Assembly (NCBI RefSeq): GCF_963676735.1
Contig: NZ_OY781464.1
Coordinates: forward strand, 26,001-90,000
Reading direction: 5' to 3'
Length of the DNA: 64,000 nucleotides
Source: an uncultured Draconibacterium sp.
GTDB lineage: Bacteria; Bacteroidota; Bacteroidia; Bacteroidales; Prolixibacteraceae
Below the pieces are notes generated by a model, which worked only from the letters and a program-made list of their open reading frames with translations, ran no database searches and was not told where the DNA came from. Of this stretch, positions 1-11,554 are shown piece by piece; position 1 is the stretch's first letter, and every line of letters starts with the position of its first letter. Position numbers and translations under genes: made by a program.

Positions 1-2114
1 CAAGCTTAGGAAGCATTATATCCATTAGAATTAAGTCAACGTCATTTTCGGCCCGGATAAAGTCTATTGCATCATAGCCATTTGATTTTACAAATACTTG
101 CTTGCTTATTCTTTCAACAATTTTCTTTGTTAATAAAATTGTAGCTTGGTCGTCTTCAACAATTAATATGTTTAGATTTTTTAATCTTTCATCTTCCGGT
201 TTAACGCCTGCTGCTATTGTGCCCGGCTGCTTATAATCGGTGTTGGCGTTAAGTGGTAGCGAAATGTAAAAAGTTGTCCCTTTGTCTACTTCCGATTCAA
301 ACCATATTTTACCGTTTAGTAATTCAACGTATGATTTTGCAATAGATAAGCCTAAACCTGAGCCTTCAAAAACTTTGCTATCTTCAATATCTGCTTGCAC
401 AAATCGGTCGAAAACCGCCTTCTTTCGGTCTTCTGGTATCCCAATGCCTGTATCGCTTATGGTAAAAGTAATTTCATGTTCAGAAATTAAGTAGCCCAAA
501 CGTACTTCTCCGGTAAGTGTAAATTTAATGGCATTCTTAATAACATTCGTAATTATACTGTATAACTTTTCTTCATCAGTTAAAATGGATTTTCCTTTGT
601 TATTTTCTTTAAGTACAAAATTTAGGTTTTTAGCCTGCGCCTCGTTTTTAAGAAGCAGGAAAATGTCGTTTAACATATTATTGACAGAAACTTTTTTAAG
701 CTGTACTTCTACCAAGCCCGATTCAATTTTAGAAATATCAATTAAATCAGAAATCGTATTCATCATTCGCTGCCCGCTTTTCTGAATTATATCGATGTAC
801 TCAGTTTGCATGTCACTTGTTAAATCAGGTTCTTTTAGCATATCGGTAAAACCAAGTATACCATTCATCGGAGTACGAATTTCATGACTCATATTGGTTA
901 AAAATGCGGTTTTTAAGCGGTCGCTTTCTTCTGCTTTTTCTTTTGCAGCTTTTAAATCGGCGATATACTTTTTCTGCTCCGAAATATCTTCTTTGATGGC
1001 CACATAATGTGTCAATTCATTCTCGCTATTAAAAATGGGGCTAATGGTAAGGTTTTCCGGATAATGTTCTCCATTTTTTCTTTTATTTATTATCTCCCCC
1101 TTCCATATTTTCCCCTCGGTAAGTTTTGCCCACATGGCCTCAAAAAATGCTTTATTATGCTGTCCAGAACTATAGAATCGAGGATTTTGGCCAATAACCT
1201 CGTCGAAAGAATAGCCGGTGGTTTTTACAAAACTTGGATTTGCATATTCAATCTCAGCATCTTTGTTGGTGATAACTACACCTACCGGAGTTTGTTCTAT
1301 TGCTCTCGACAACATCATGTTGCGCTCAAGCAGTAGTTTCTGAAGACTAAGGTCTTTAATTATGGCTTGTACATAGTTTGCCTCTTCATAAACAAATGGT
1401 ACCGCGGTAATCTCACAAAAAATGCTATTGCCCGATTTTGTTTGAATTTCAACTTTGGTTTCAATATTCTCTTTTAATTGTTCGGTAGGGTTATTAACAA
1501 TATATTCAAACTGCTTTATGTATTTGTCGGGGAAAAGCGAAAGCAAATTAAAGTCCGATTCATTTAATTCATCTATGGTATATTCAAATAAGGACTCAAA
1601 CCGTTTGTTTATAAAAACAATTTCGTCGAAACGAATAAGAACAACTGCATTGGGCGAGTTTTGAACCAAAAGCCGGTATTTTAGCTCACTTTCTTCCAGC
1701 TCTTTTCGAACTAGTCTTTCTTTCAACTCGAGTTTCTTTTTTTGTATGGCCGATTTTATGGATGGAATTAACCTTTTCAGATTTTGTTTGATTACATAGT
1801 CGTCGGCACCTTGTTTCATGCACTCCACTGCAATGTCTTCATTGGTAGAGCCGGTTATCACAACAAACGGTACATCTGGTTGAAATTCTTGCGCAAGTTT
1901 TAAAGCTCGCATTCCATCAAATGTAGGCATCTGATAATCAGACAATATTAAATCGGGATTAAACGTCAGGAGCAATTCTTTAAATTCGGGTTCGGTATCT
2001 ACGCATTCCGAAACGAATTGAATCTCATTTTTACGGAGTATTCGCTCTACGATTTCTCTATCTGTAGAAACATCTTCGGCAAATAATATTTTGTATACCT
2101 TATTTTTGTCCATG
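1..2114 (-). CDS. Hybrid sensor kinase, REC-PAS-PAS-HisKA-HATPase-REC (partial, C-terminus off the left edge)
   Basis: The start ATG is at 2112-2114 and the frame stays open to base 1. Domains in order: an N-terminal receiver (start 'KILFAEDVSTDREIV', phospho-acceptor Asp in 'LILSDYQMP'), a PAS domain ('YRLLVQNSPNAVVLI'), a second PAS/PAC ('AIEQTPVGVVITN' to 'KEDISEQKK'), HisKA with 'FLTNMSHEIRTPMNGI', HATPase_c ('GIGIPEDRK', 'GSGLGLSIAKSYVELL') and a second receiver whose 'LILMDIMLPKL' Asp is the last thing visible. No membrane segment is seen, so it is probably cytoplasmic. It lies 31 bp downstream of the giant PAS kinase on the same strand and is likely its operon partner; its N-terminal receiver could accept phosphate from that kinase, which has none. 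The stimulus is unknown. Confidence 0.9.
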
Positions 2115-2145
2115 CTGTTAATTTTTTGCTGTTGTCATTCCATTT

Positions 2146-5100
2146 TTATTGTTTAGGCTTTGCAGGCAAAGTAAAAAAGAAAGTAGCACCAGATTCTCCC
2201 TTACTTTCTGCCCAAATCGTACCATTGTGTTTATCTACCACACGTTTGGCTATAGCCATGCCCACTCCAGTACCTTTAAATTCGCTGTCTTTGTGCAAGC
2301 GTTTAAACGTATCAAAAATTTTCTCTTTAAAGTCTTCATTAAAACCTGCTCCCCAGTCTTTAACGTAATAGGTATAGAAGCCGGGAGCTCCCTGAATGGC
2401 ACCTATTTCTATTCTTTTAGTTTCCGATTTCGAGCTGTATTTTACGGCATTCCCAATCAGGTTGGTCCACAATTGTTTTATGGATGTGCTATCACCTTTA
2501 ATATTAGGAATATCGTTTACAATAAACTCAAAGTCTTTTTGTTCTTCTTCGGAGACCACTTCCATATACATCGAGCGGGCCAGAGCTTTCATATTTAGTT
2601 CAATATATTTTAATTCTGCTCTCGAAGTACGCGATAGTTTTAATAAGTCGGTAATAAGCTTATCCATTTTGTCGGTATTCTCGTTAATTACGTTCAAATA
2701 CCTATTGCCTTCTGCATCTAATACATCGGCGTAATCTTCTATCAGGAATTTTGAAAAACCGGAAATAGCCCGTAATGGGGCTCTTAAGTCGTGGGATACA
2801 GAATAGGAGAAAGCTTCCATTTCTTTGTTCGATTCCTCCAGTGCTTCGGTTCTGTTAGATACGAGCTCTTCCAAATGTTCCTGGTATATTTTTAACTCAC
2901 GTTCTGCCTTTTTCTGTTCTGTGATATCCATTACTGCCAGAATAATCGTTGCGCTTTCACGGTCGAGATGTGCTTTCATAAAGGTATCCCTTACTTCGCC
3001 ATTTAAGGTGATGGTTTGCGATTGGGACGAGAAACTATCATTGCCATTGGCTATTTCAACTAGCCAGTTGGTTACAACTTTAAATGACAGGTCGGTAAAT
3101 AATTCCGGAAGTCTCGGGTAAAAGGTTTCTTTCGATGGTGCTTCATGACTAATTAAGGTAGCCTTATTCACGTCGATTATTTTAATTTTTGACACGCAGC
3201 TTTGCAGAATCTCCGGGTTTTCCTTGAAAAATTCAGTTGTAAGCTGCTTGCCTTGTTGCTTTAGTTCGTTTAAAAATTGAATAACTTCCGATAAATCTTC
3301 TTCCCAAAGGGCAATTGGAGTGTGTTCAAACAAATCACGGTATCTTTTTTCCGATTTCTCGATCTGTTTCAGGTACTTCATGCTTTCTGAAATATCAAGT
3401 GCTGTAAAAATGGTGCCTTTCGATATATCACCATCATCAATTGCAGTGGAAGCCATGTCGATATGCAGGATTGTTCCGTCTTTTTTCTTAAAGCGGGTTT
3501 CAACCCTTCCTGTTCCTGTTTTCCTGATTTGCTCGTATTTATCTTTCCCCACATAGTCATAATCTTCCTGGCTTGGGTATATCATCCGGGCACTCTTTCC
3601 TATCAACTCATCCTTTGTATAGCCTAGCATTTGGCAGAAAACAGGGTTAACATCAGTGAAAACCCGGTTTACGACCTGGCCGATTCCTGTTGGCGCAACT
3701 TCAAATATTTTAGCCAGTTGATTTCGGCTTTCTTTTAGTTGCTGTTCGTTTTCTTTTTGCTGTGTAATAACATTTACAAAACTCAAGAATCGGTTTTCTC
3801 CAAGTTTAATTGAATTTACATGCAGCCAACCTCTTTCGCCATGTTTGTTAATAAAAGGGGTTTCTACATCCACAGGAATCCCCTTTTGTACCAAACCCTC
3901 AAATCCGGGAATAGGCTTTTTGCGATCTTCAATTGGCAACAAATCTATTAAGTTCATTTTAAGCAACTCGGAATTTGTATAAGCTGTTATTTTCGAACAC
4001 TGAATATTTGTTTCCAAAAAGTTGCCATTTTCGTCGTTCACATAAACGCCATAGGGTGCATTTTCTACATAACTTTTAAATTTTTCTTCGCTTTGTGCCA
4101 ATTCATCCTGGGCCAGTTTTCGGTCGATTATTTCCCAGGCAAAATCGGCCAGTTGCTGAATGAGTTTTGTATCATCTTCGGAATAATTAGTTGGCTTATT
4201 GCCTACTCCAAAAATTGCCTTTACTTTTTCTCCTCTAATTACCGGCACCACCAACTCGCGAACAAGTGGGGCATGACCTTCGGGCATTCCTTTTTTATGG
4301 GACAGGTTTTCGTAATCGTTGTGTACTACTGGTTTTCTTTCGTGCACACAATCCGCCCATACACCTGCTTTCGAAATGGGGTAGTGTTCTGGGTTGTCAA
4401 CGACCTTACAATAATTCATTGCTGTATTATCGGACCATTCCTGCAGAAGTATATTTTCCTGGTCATTGCTAATAAAATGATAGAAACCAATTTGGCTTTT
4501 GGTTAGTTTTTCTGCCTCCGTTAAAAAGCTTTTTATGATTTCTGAAACATTTTGAGAAAGGCTTTTTTCCATTAGCATTACCTGTGCCGTCTTCAACTTT
4601 TCTTCGAATACATGGTGTGAAATATCGAGGAAGGAGCCAATAATACCTGATGCTTCATTGTTTTCGTCGTAAATAATATTCTCGGAATACATCACACGTT
4701 TTTCGTTGCCCTCCTTATCCAGAAGGTCAAATTCGAAAACTTGGGTTTCTTGTTTTTTAAGTGTTTCAATATCCAGGCTACGTTTGGCAAGTGCCCACTC
4801 ATTTCCAAATACTTCATCTACCGTTTTTCCAAATAGCTCTTGCGATGATTTTCCGTGGAAATCTTCAAAAGCCTTGTTACATCCGGTATATTTACCTTCT
4901 TTGTCTTTATAGAATGTTGGAATGGAAAGGTTTTTTAATAAAGCGTTCGCAAAGTTTGCACTTCGCAGGGCTTCTCTTTCGGCTTTTTTCCGTTCTGTTA
5001 TATCGTGTGCGATGGCGCCAATTCCGCTTACTTCACCTTCTTCATTAAATAGCGGAAATCTTGTTAAAACCTTATCACGGTAACCATTTTCAGATGGAAT

Positions 5101-8100
5101 TTTTTCTTCAGCTATATGGGGTTTCCCGCTAAGTATAACTTGCTGTTCCGTCTCCCAAAGCTTATCAGCCACTTCTTTTGGGAAAAAGTCGTGGGCTGTT
5201 TTACCAACTACGTCAACAGTTTGCAGTGTTTTTTCTATTATATGCTTATTTACCATTGTAATGCGCCCGTGTTTATCTATTGTCCAGGCATCATCGGGTA
5301 AATGGTTAATAAAGTTACTTAGTAAATCCTGGCTTTCTTTTGTTTTTTGTTTGGCAATAATTTGTTCGGTAATGTCGATACCTACAGCATGAATCTGTTG
5401 ATTTGAAGGATTTACAATAGCTGACCATGCAAAGTTTTTATAATGTCCGTTTTTGTGTTTGCCACGTAATTCGAAATATGAAATTGTTTCTCCCTTTTCT
5501 AAGGATTTCATTGCTTTTTTGGTCGCTTCAATATCATCGGGGTGCACCAGTTCTAAAAAGTTTGTACCCAGCAGTTCCTCTTTTTTAAAACCTAGTATGT
5601 TTTCCCATCCTGCGTTAATGTTTACGATTTTTCCTTCGATACTAGAGATTAGGTGTAAACTAATGGGTTGTTCAAAAAAGGCATTCATCGACTCAGTAGC
5701 TTTTCGTTTTTCGGTGATATCAATAACCATAGCAATCAGCCTTTCCAATTTGCCATTACTGTTTCGAATAGAAGTAACTGCTGTATCTAACCATAAGTAA
5801 TCTCCATTTTTGGATTTGTAGCGTTTTTCCATTCGGAAACTATCCCGTTTGTTCTCGTTGATTTCCTGAATATACTTTGCTTCAATTGCTAAATCTTCTG
5901 GATGCGTAATCGTGGCATAATTCAGACCCATCATTTCTTTATGAGAATAGCCGGTAATGTTTAAATACTCCTGGTTCACTTCCTGAACAGTGCCGCTTGT
6001 GTCGCCAATGGCCATGCCAATATTGGCATTTTCGAATAATCCACGGAATTTTCCTTCGCTTTGTTTTAACTCTCTTTCTGTTTTTTTGCGGTCGGTAATA
6101 TCCACACAAAAACCGAGCACCCCATCCACCTTTTTATCATTGTTAAAAAGCGGTATTTTACTGGTTAAAACCACTCCATCTTCGCCTTTGGCATTTAAAT
6201 ATGGTTCTTCAATATTATAAACAGGCTTTCCGGATTCCAGTACTTTCTTGTCCCAATTTTGATAATCCTCACTGTTATCGTTATCGCGAATAAAATCAAA
6301 ATCGGTTTTTCCTTTAATTCTTTTTGGGGATTCCAGTCCTATCACATCAGCAAACTCTTTATTACAACCTTTGTACACCAGGCTTTTATCTTTCCAGAAA
6401 ATCTGATTAGGCATATTATCGATAAGCAGCCAAAGGAAGTCTTTTTGCTTTCTGAGTTCCTCTTCTCCTTTTTTGCGTTCGGTGATGTCTTTTAAATTAA
6501 GAACTATTCCATTTACAGCAGGGTTATCTAGCAAGTTTGTTAAATTGGTTTCGAGCCAACGGTATTCACCGTCTTTTCTTTTTAATCGGTATTGTAATTT
6601 TTCCGGATTTTCTGGTTTTTTAAGAATTTTATTGATGCTTTCATAAATGTGGGGCAGGTCATCAGGATGAACATACTTTAAGGCATCCTTACCAATCATA
6701 TCTTCTTCGGTATATCCAAAAAGCCTTGTATTGTTTGGGCTTGCATAAACCATTTCTTGTTTTGCATTAATAATGGCAACTCCCTCAGGGGCATTTTCTA
6801 TCAAGGCCTTAAAGTGGTTTCGGGTATTTATTATTTCGTTTGTTTTTTCTTTCAGTACTTGTTCCGCCTTTTTACGGTCGCTAATATCACGAATAATCAT
6901 GCTGGTTAATTCTTTCCCGTTTCTATCCTTAAATAAGGAAGAAGAAATTTCGACCGGGAATTTTGAGCCATCGTTTCTCAGCATGTTTATTTCACCAATG
7001 GCTTTCCCCTTTTTACTTCGCTCTTGTATGAGTAATGCTAAGCGCGGGTCGGTAAGGTCAACAAGGTTCTCGCGCCCTAACTGGCAAATTTCTTTTTCTG
7101 AGCGGCCAAACATTTTTTCGGCTGCGGTATTTACCGAAAAAACCTGCCCGCCGGGAGATGTTAAAAGAATGGCATCTATGCTGTTTTCCAGAACCAGGCG
7201 GTAGCGTTCTTCACTTTCTACAATAGCTTTGTTCTTTTGCTCTACCAATTCTTCCAAATGGTTACGGTATTGCTCAAGTTCTGCTTCTTGTTTTTTAAGC
7301 TGGTGTATGTCTGTAAAGGTGATTACTATTCCTTTTATTTCATCTTCAATCGATTTATAGGTTGAAATTCGCATCCACCAAATTAAACCATGTGTGCAAG
7401 TAACTTCTTTTTCAATGGCAACCATCGAATCAAGCACAGTGTGGCAATCCTGCTCAAGATTTTGGGTTTGGTAATGAGTTGCTATTTTATTTAAGTTTGT
7501 TTCTTCTGCATCTTTAGTAGCTCCATCTACATGGTCGTCGGGAGAAAATTGAAAGACCTTTAAGTTTCTATCGAGAAACAAAGTGGTAATGTTTGTAACT
7601 GCGCGCAAATTAATAAGGTTTTCTTTGGTTTCTTTTGCCAATGCACGGTATTCGCTTTCACTTTTCTTTATTCGTTCCTCGGCTTTAATCCTTTCACTTA
7701 CATCTTTGAGTGACACCAGGCGTACTTTTTCACCTTTAAATTCTGTTTCGTGCCCTTCCAATTCAGCGAAATAGAGACTGCCATCTTTCCGGGCAACTTC
7801 TGCAATATAGGGTTTGGCGTGTTGTTTTTGTATTTGCTCCTGTATTTTTTTTCTTGCTTTTCCTGAGGGTACCATGGAAAGCAGGTTTTCCCCAATGGCT
7901 TCTTCTTTGGTAAAGCCTGTAATTCTTAAAAATGCCTGGTTGCAATCCAACAGGATTCCATTTTTATGGATTAAGATTCCATCTAAAGTTGTTTCGGTTA
8001 AGAAACGGTATTTTTCTTCGCTTTCAGCCAGTTTATTTAGTGTTGTTTTGTATTTTGAGATATCCTTTAAAATAACTTGCCAAGCCTCTCTGCCATCGAA

Positions 8101-8763
8101 CTCAATTGAAATAACGGCAACCTCTACCGGAATGTATTTCCCTGTTTTAGTTTTTGCAGTACTTTCGTAATAATTGAGTGTTTTGTTTCCTTTTACCCGA
8201 TTGGTATAGTATTTAACAACATTGGCAATATTTTCGGGGGCAATAAATTTTGTAAAATCTGCACCTATCAGTTCTTCTTCCGAATATTCAGAAATCTTAC
8301 AAAGGGTAGGGTTCGTATACTTTATAACCCCATCTTGCAGTACGAAAACTGCATCGGGTAAGGCGTTGATAAGCTTCAAACAAGCTTCTCCCTCTTTAAA
8401 ACTCTCAGAAAAATTACTTCTGTTACAATTTTCAGAATTGAAAATTAAGTAAACACCATCGATACGTTCATTTTCGTCGTATTTTGATTTTAAGTTGATA
8501 GTGTAACATTTTGTGGACCTTTTAAATCCCTTGGGAAGATTTATTTCAGCTTCTTCGCCATGAAAGCATTTGTCTATTCGTGGTTGTAGTAAAGCAAATA
8601 GTTCTTCTCCAATTAAAGCATTTATATGCTTGTCAGTATTCACTTCTGAGGCTAATTTTACCACCTCACAGAACTTCTTGTTTATAAAACTAATTTTATA
8701 ACCTTTTTTTACTAATAAAATTGGTGTATCAATCGAATTCAAAATATTGTTTGTGCGGTCCAT
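2146..8763 (-). CDS. Giant soluble multi-PAS/GAF sensor histidine kinase
   Basis: This 2205-residue protein has about 14 successive PAS/PAC modules, counted from their recurrent ends of the type 'DITERKKAE'. One GAF domain sits around residues 1340-1480 ('KLTKSQIGFYHFISNDQEN', 'VVPVIRGEKVKAIFGVGN'). The C-terminus has HisKA with the phospho-His near residue 1991 ('YSVSHDLRAPLRAISGF') and HATPase_c with N-box 'NLIGNAVKY' and G-boxes 'DWGAGF' and 'GTGVGMAIAKRVV'. There is no receiver domain, no signal peptide and no transmembrane helix, so it is an unusually long cytoplasmic sensor. The downstream hybrid kinase begins 31 bp after its stop. Repeat expansion of PAS modules is typical of such kinases; the ligands cannot be read from sequence. 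Confidence 0.93.
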   Translation of the reverse strand: MDRTNNILNSIDTPILLVKKGYKISFINKKFCEVVKLASEVNTDKHINALIGEELFALLQPRIDKCFHGEEAEINLPKGFKRSTKCYTINLKSKYDENERIDGVYLIFNSENCNRSNFSESFKEGEACLKLINALPDAVFVLQDGVIKYTNPTLCKISEYSEEELIGADFTKFIAPENIANVVKYYTNRVKGNKTLNYYESTAKTKTGKYIPVEVAVISIEFDGREAWQVILKDISKYKTTLNKLAESEEKYRFLTETTLDGILIHKNGILLDCNQAFLRITGFTKEEAIGENLLSMVPSGKARKKIQEQIQKQHAKPYIAEVARKDGSLYFAELEGHETEFKGEKVRLVSLKDVSERIKAEERIKKSESEYRALAKETKENLINLRAVTNITTLFLDRNLKVFQFSPDDHVDGATKDAEETNLNKIATHYQTQNLEQDCHTVLDSMVAIEKEVTCTHGLIWWMRISTYKSIEDEIKGIVITFTDIHQLKKQEAELEQYRNHLEELVEQKNKAIVESEERYRLVLENSIDAILLTSPGGQVFSVNTAAEKMFGRSEKEICQLGRENLVDLTDPRLALLIQERSKKGKAIGEINMLRNDGSKFPVEISSSLFKDRNGKELTSMIIRDISDRKKAEQVLKEKTNEIINTRNHFKALIENAPEGVAIINAKQEMVYASPNNTRLFGYTEEDMIGKDALKYVHPDDLPHIYESINKILKKPENPEKLQYRLKRKDGEYRWLETNLTNLLDNPAVNGIVLNLKDITERKKGEEELRKQKDFLWLLIDNMPNQIFWKDKSLVYKGCNKEFADVIGLESPKRIKGKTDFDFIRDNDNSEDYQNWDKKVLESGKPVYNIEEPYLNAKGEDGVVLTSKIPLFNNDKKVDGVLGFCVDITDRKKTERELKQSEGKFRGLFENANIGMAIGDTSGTVQEVNQEYLNITGYSHKEMMGLNYATITHPEDLAIEAKYIQEINENKRDSFRMEKRYKSKNGDYLWLDTAVTSIRNSNGKLERLIAMVIDITEKRKATESMNAFFEQPISLHLISSIEGKIVNINAGWENILGFKKEELLGTNFLELVHPDDIEATKKAMKSLEKGETISYFELRGKHKNGHYKNFAWSAIVNPSNQQIHAVGIDITEQIIAKQKTKESQDLLSNFINHLPDDAWTIDKHGRITMVNKHIIEKTLQTVDVVGKTAHDFFPKEVADKLWETEQQVILSGKPHIAEEKIPSENGYRDKVLTRFPLFNEEGEVSGIGAIAHDITERKKAEREALRSANFANALLKNLSIPTFYKDKEGKYTGCNKAFEDFHGKSSQELFGKTVDEVFGNEWALAKRSLDIETLKKQETQVFEFDLLDKEGNEKRVMYSENIIYDENNEASGIIGSFLDISHHVFEEKLKTAQVMLMEKSLSQNVSEIIKSFLTEAEKLTKSQIGFYHFISNDQENILLQEWSDNTAMNYCKVVDNPEHYPISKAGVWADCVHERKPVVHNDYENLSHKKGMPEGHAPLVRELVVPVIRGEKVKAIFGVGNKPTNYSEDDTKLIQQLADFAWEIIDRKLAQDELAQSEEKFKSYVENAPYGVYVNDENGNFLETNIQCSKITAYTNSELLKMNLIDLLPIEDRKKPIPGFEGLVQKGIPVDVETPFINKHGERGWLHVNSIKLGENRFLSFVNVITQQKENEQQLKESRNQLAKIFEVAPTGIGQVVNRVFTDVNPVFCQMLGYTKDELIGKSARMIYPSQEDYDYVGKDKYEQIRKTGTGRVETRFKKKDGTILHIDMASTAIDDGDISKGTIFTALDISESMKYLKQIEKSEKRYRDLFEHTPIALWEEDLSEVIQFLNELKQQGKQLTTEFFKENPEILQSCVSKIKIIDVNKATLISHEAPSKETFYPRLPELFTDLSFKVVTNWLVEIANGNDSFSSQSQTITLNGEVRDTFMKAHLDRESATIILAVMDITEQKKAERELKIYQEHLEELVSNRTEALEESNKEMEAFSYSVSHDLRAPLRAISGFSKFLIEDYADVLDAEGNRYLNVINENTDKMDKLITDLLKLSRTSRAELKYIELNMKALARSMYMEVVSEEEQKDFEFIVNDIPNIKGDSTSIKQLWTNLIGNAVKYSSKSETKRIEIGAIQGAPGFYTYYVKDWGAGFNEDFKEKIFDTFKRLHKDSEFKGTGVGMAIAKRVVDKHNGTIWAESKGESGATFFFTLPAKPKQ

Positions 8764-9168
8764 GCTGATGTTGTTATAATAGAGTCTTAAAATAGCTATT
8801 ATTTTTGAAGATTAATAGGTTGGTGTACAGATTTTTGATAAATGTATTCTTACTTATGTTCTGTAAGTAATCTTGTGATATATGTAGTGTTGTCAACCGA
8901 ATGTTCTATGAGGAGTCTTGCTTAATTCAATAAGAGTATTGGAAAAGTTTAGAGAAATTAAGAGCTATGCGTTAACTGGGACAAGTGGGATAAAACAAAA
9001 ACAAGAAAAATGGTTTGATAATTTGCATGACTAAATTAAGGCGCAATGGAAATGCTTTTACTTAATTCGCCTCACTACTTCATCAACTACTCCAAATTTA
9101 AAAGATAGTGAGTAATCTCTTTGAAGAATAAATCGTGTGATGAATTGTAACATTGCTCTAGTTGTTTA
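8764..9168. other. Intergenic region upstream of the giant kinase
   Basis: About 400 bp of AT-rich sequence with no credible gene. It must carry the promoter of the leftward kinase operon, but I see no clear -33/-7 pair. A short inverted repeat (TTACTT...AAGTAA) lies near 8848-8869. The right end abuts the truncated kinase fragment. Confidence 0.4.
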
Positions 9169-9897
9169 GTGCTTGTAAACCTGATAAACAATTCACTAAA
9201 ATTTACCGAGCAAGGAGCAATATCCTTTGGTTATAAGATAATAAATGAGCAAATCGAATTCTTCGTAAGCGACCAGCGCATTGGCATTCCAGAAGATAAG
9301 CTAAACGATATTTTTACTCGTTTTGAGCAAGTAAATTATGGAGATGCCAACTATGGCGGAACTGGTTTGGGACTAGCTATTAGCAAAGGTATAGTGGAAT
9401 TATTAGGCGGAGAAATAGCAGTAAAATCGAAGCTAAATAAAGGCACCACATTTACCTTTACTATACCACTAAAAGAAGTACAAGCCGAAAAAACAAGGGA
9501 AGACCACAAACCTCCCAAAGATGGATTTGAGGTAATGAAAAACTCAACCATACTTATTGCAGAAGACGAGGAAGTAATTCAGCTATTTTACAGGGAGCTG
9601 TTACGAGGATGTAAGTGCAAGTTACTTTTTGCAAATAACGGAGAAGAGGCGGTTGATATTTATAAAAGTAATAAGAAAATTAGTTTGGTACTTATGGATT
9701 TAAAAATACCAAAAATGAATGGTTTCTCAGCAAGTGAAGAAATTTTAAGGATTCATCCAGAAGCAAAAATCATCATCCAGAGCGCATTCTCCAATTCAAA
9801 CGAAAAAGAAAAAAGTTTAGCTTTAGGCTGTAAAGATTACTTAACCAAACCCATAAGAAAAGAGCTGCTTATCAGCACAATAAAGAAGCATATTTAA
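9169..9897 (+). pseudogene. Truncated hybrid histidine kinase remnant (HATPase_c-REC)
   Basis: The readable frame begins abruptly inside the N-box of a HATPase_c domain ('LVNLINNSLKFTEQGAISF'). A stop lies in frame at 9148-9150, and no HisKA or sensor domain precedes it. Of the ATP-binding motifs, 'GGTGLGLAISKGIVELLGG' is intact, but the usual DTGIGIP box reads 'DQRIGIPEDK', losing the conserved glycine. A receiver domain follows ('ILIAEDEEVI', Asp in 'LVLMDLKIP', Lys in 'YLTKPI'). The only start is a GTG at 9169 directly within the conserved motif, so this looks like the 3' end of a larger kinase gene that lost its 5' part. It could still express a receiver-containing fragment, but a kinase function is unlikely. 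Confidence 0.75.
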
Positions 9898-10524
<627 letters not shown>

Positions 10525-10668
10525 AATACGTGGCTGCAAATATAAAAATAATTTTCACAAACCGTCAAAATATTTTTTTGGTAAAGTTTTTGCAGTATAA
10601 AAATAACTGCAGAAAACCAGAAGCCGGCGTTCTTTAATTTATTGATAATCCAAATAAAATTAGAAGCC

Positions 10669-11445
10669 ATGATGAAACGAACATTTAAAAACGATCTTTC
10701 AAAAAATTATTTTCAGGAGCAGCCTAAGTCTTCTGCTTTTGCGCCCGAAAATGGGATAAAGCTGAAAACCAAAAAGACAAAAAATGCGGATATTGAAAGC
10801 AAAAAAACAACGTTTTTCCTGATTGGGTTGGTAATAGCTCTATGTTTAGTGTTTACTGCTTTTGAGTGGAAAACCCCTGTTAATAAAGCACGGATTATTG
10901 AGGGGGATGATAATTTTATTCCGCCCGAAGATCTGGTGATTCCAATTACAAAAACCGAAGAACCAGAGTCTGAAAAACCGGTCATTACAGTCCCGGTTTT
11001 TAAAGTTGTTAAAGATAATGTTCATATAAAAGAGGAGCTATTATGGGAAGGCGACGATCCGGAAGAACCGGTGTATATTGATTTTAATTTAATACAGGAT
11101 AACAGCGATAAAGAAGAAGAGAATTTGGATCACATCTTCGACCATGTTGAAATAATGCCCGAATTCCCGGGAGGCGATGCAGCACTGTTAAGCTATCTGG
11201 CACATCAGGTAAAATATCCGGTAATTGCGCAGGAAAACGGAATACAGGGGCGTGTATACATTTCATTTGTTATTGATGAAAACGGAACTGTTTTTAATGT
11301 AACACTCGCCCGCGGAGTTGACGCATCGTTAAATACAGAGGCCATTCGTGTAGTAGAATCCATGCCCCGGTGGAAACCCGGAAGACAGGGAGATAAAGCG
11401 GTAAAAGTTCGCTATACAGTGCCCATCAATTTTATATTGCGATAG
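10669..11445 (+). CDS. TonB-family energy transducer (first copy)
   Basis: A TonB-like protein with a cytoplasmic N-terminus of about 45 residues, one transmembrane helix ('TTFFLIGLVIALCLVFTAF'), a periplasmic linker and a C-terminal TonB domain ('MPEFPGGDAALLSYLAHQV', 'VIAQENGIQGRVYISFVID', 'RWKPGRQGDKAVKVRYTVP'). It would couple the inner-membrane proton-motive force to outer-membrane receptors. I chose ATG 10669 (or 10672, the next codon) over the TTG at 10642 because it fits the family start. The C-terminal 90 residues closely match the next gene, so the two are tandem paralogues. The linker lacks the poly-proline run that the second copy has. Confidence 0.88.
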   Translation: MMKRTFKNDLSKNYFQEQPKSSAFAPENGIKLKTKKTKNADIESKKTTFFLIGLVIALCLVFTAFEWKTPVNKARIIEGDDNFIPPEDLVIPITKTEEPESEKPVITVPVFKVVKDNVHIKEELLWEGDDPEEPVYIDFNLIQDNSDKEEENLDHIFDHVEIMPEFPGGDAALLSYLAHQVKYPVIAQENGIQGRVYISFVIDENGTVFNVTLARGVDASLNTEAIRVVESMPRWKPGRQGDKAVKVRYTVPINFILR

Positions 11446-11471
11446 AAAATTGAAATGAATTAAAAATTAAC

Positions 11472-11500
11472 TTGTATGTGAAGATTATTTTCTATCTTTA
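11472..11500 (+). promoter_or_regulatory. Possible Bacteroidota promoter for the second TonB gene
   Basis: TTG (11472-11474), 18 bp, then TATCTTTA (11493-11500), which is one base off TAnnTTTG. It lies 55 bp before the start codon. Weak but well placed. Confidence 0.35.
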
Positions 11501-11554
11501 AGCCCCGTTTTTAGAGGGCAAAAAAATCAAATAAAACAAATAAAAGAGTTAAGT

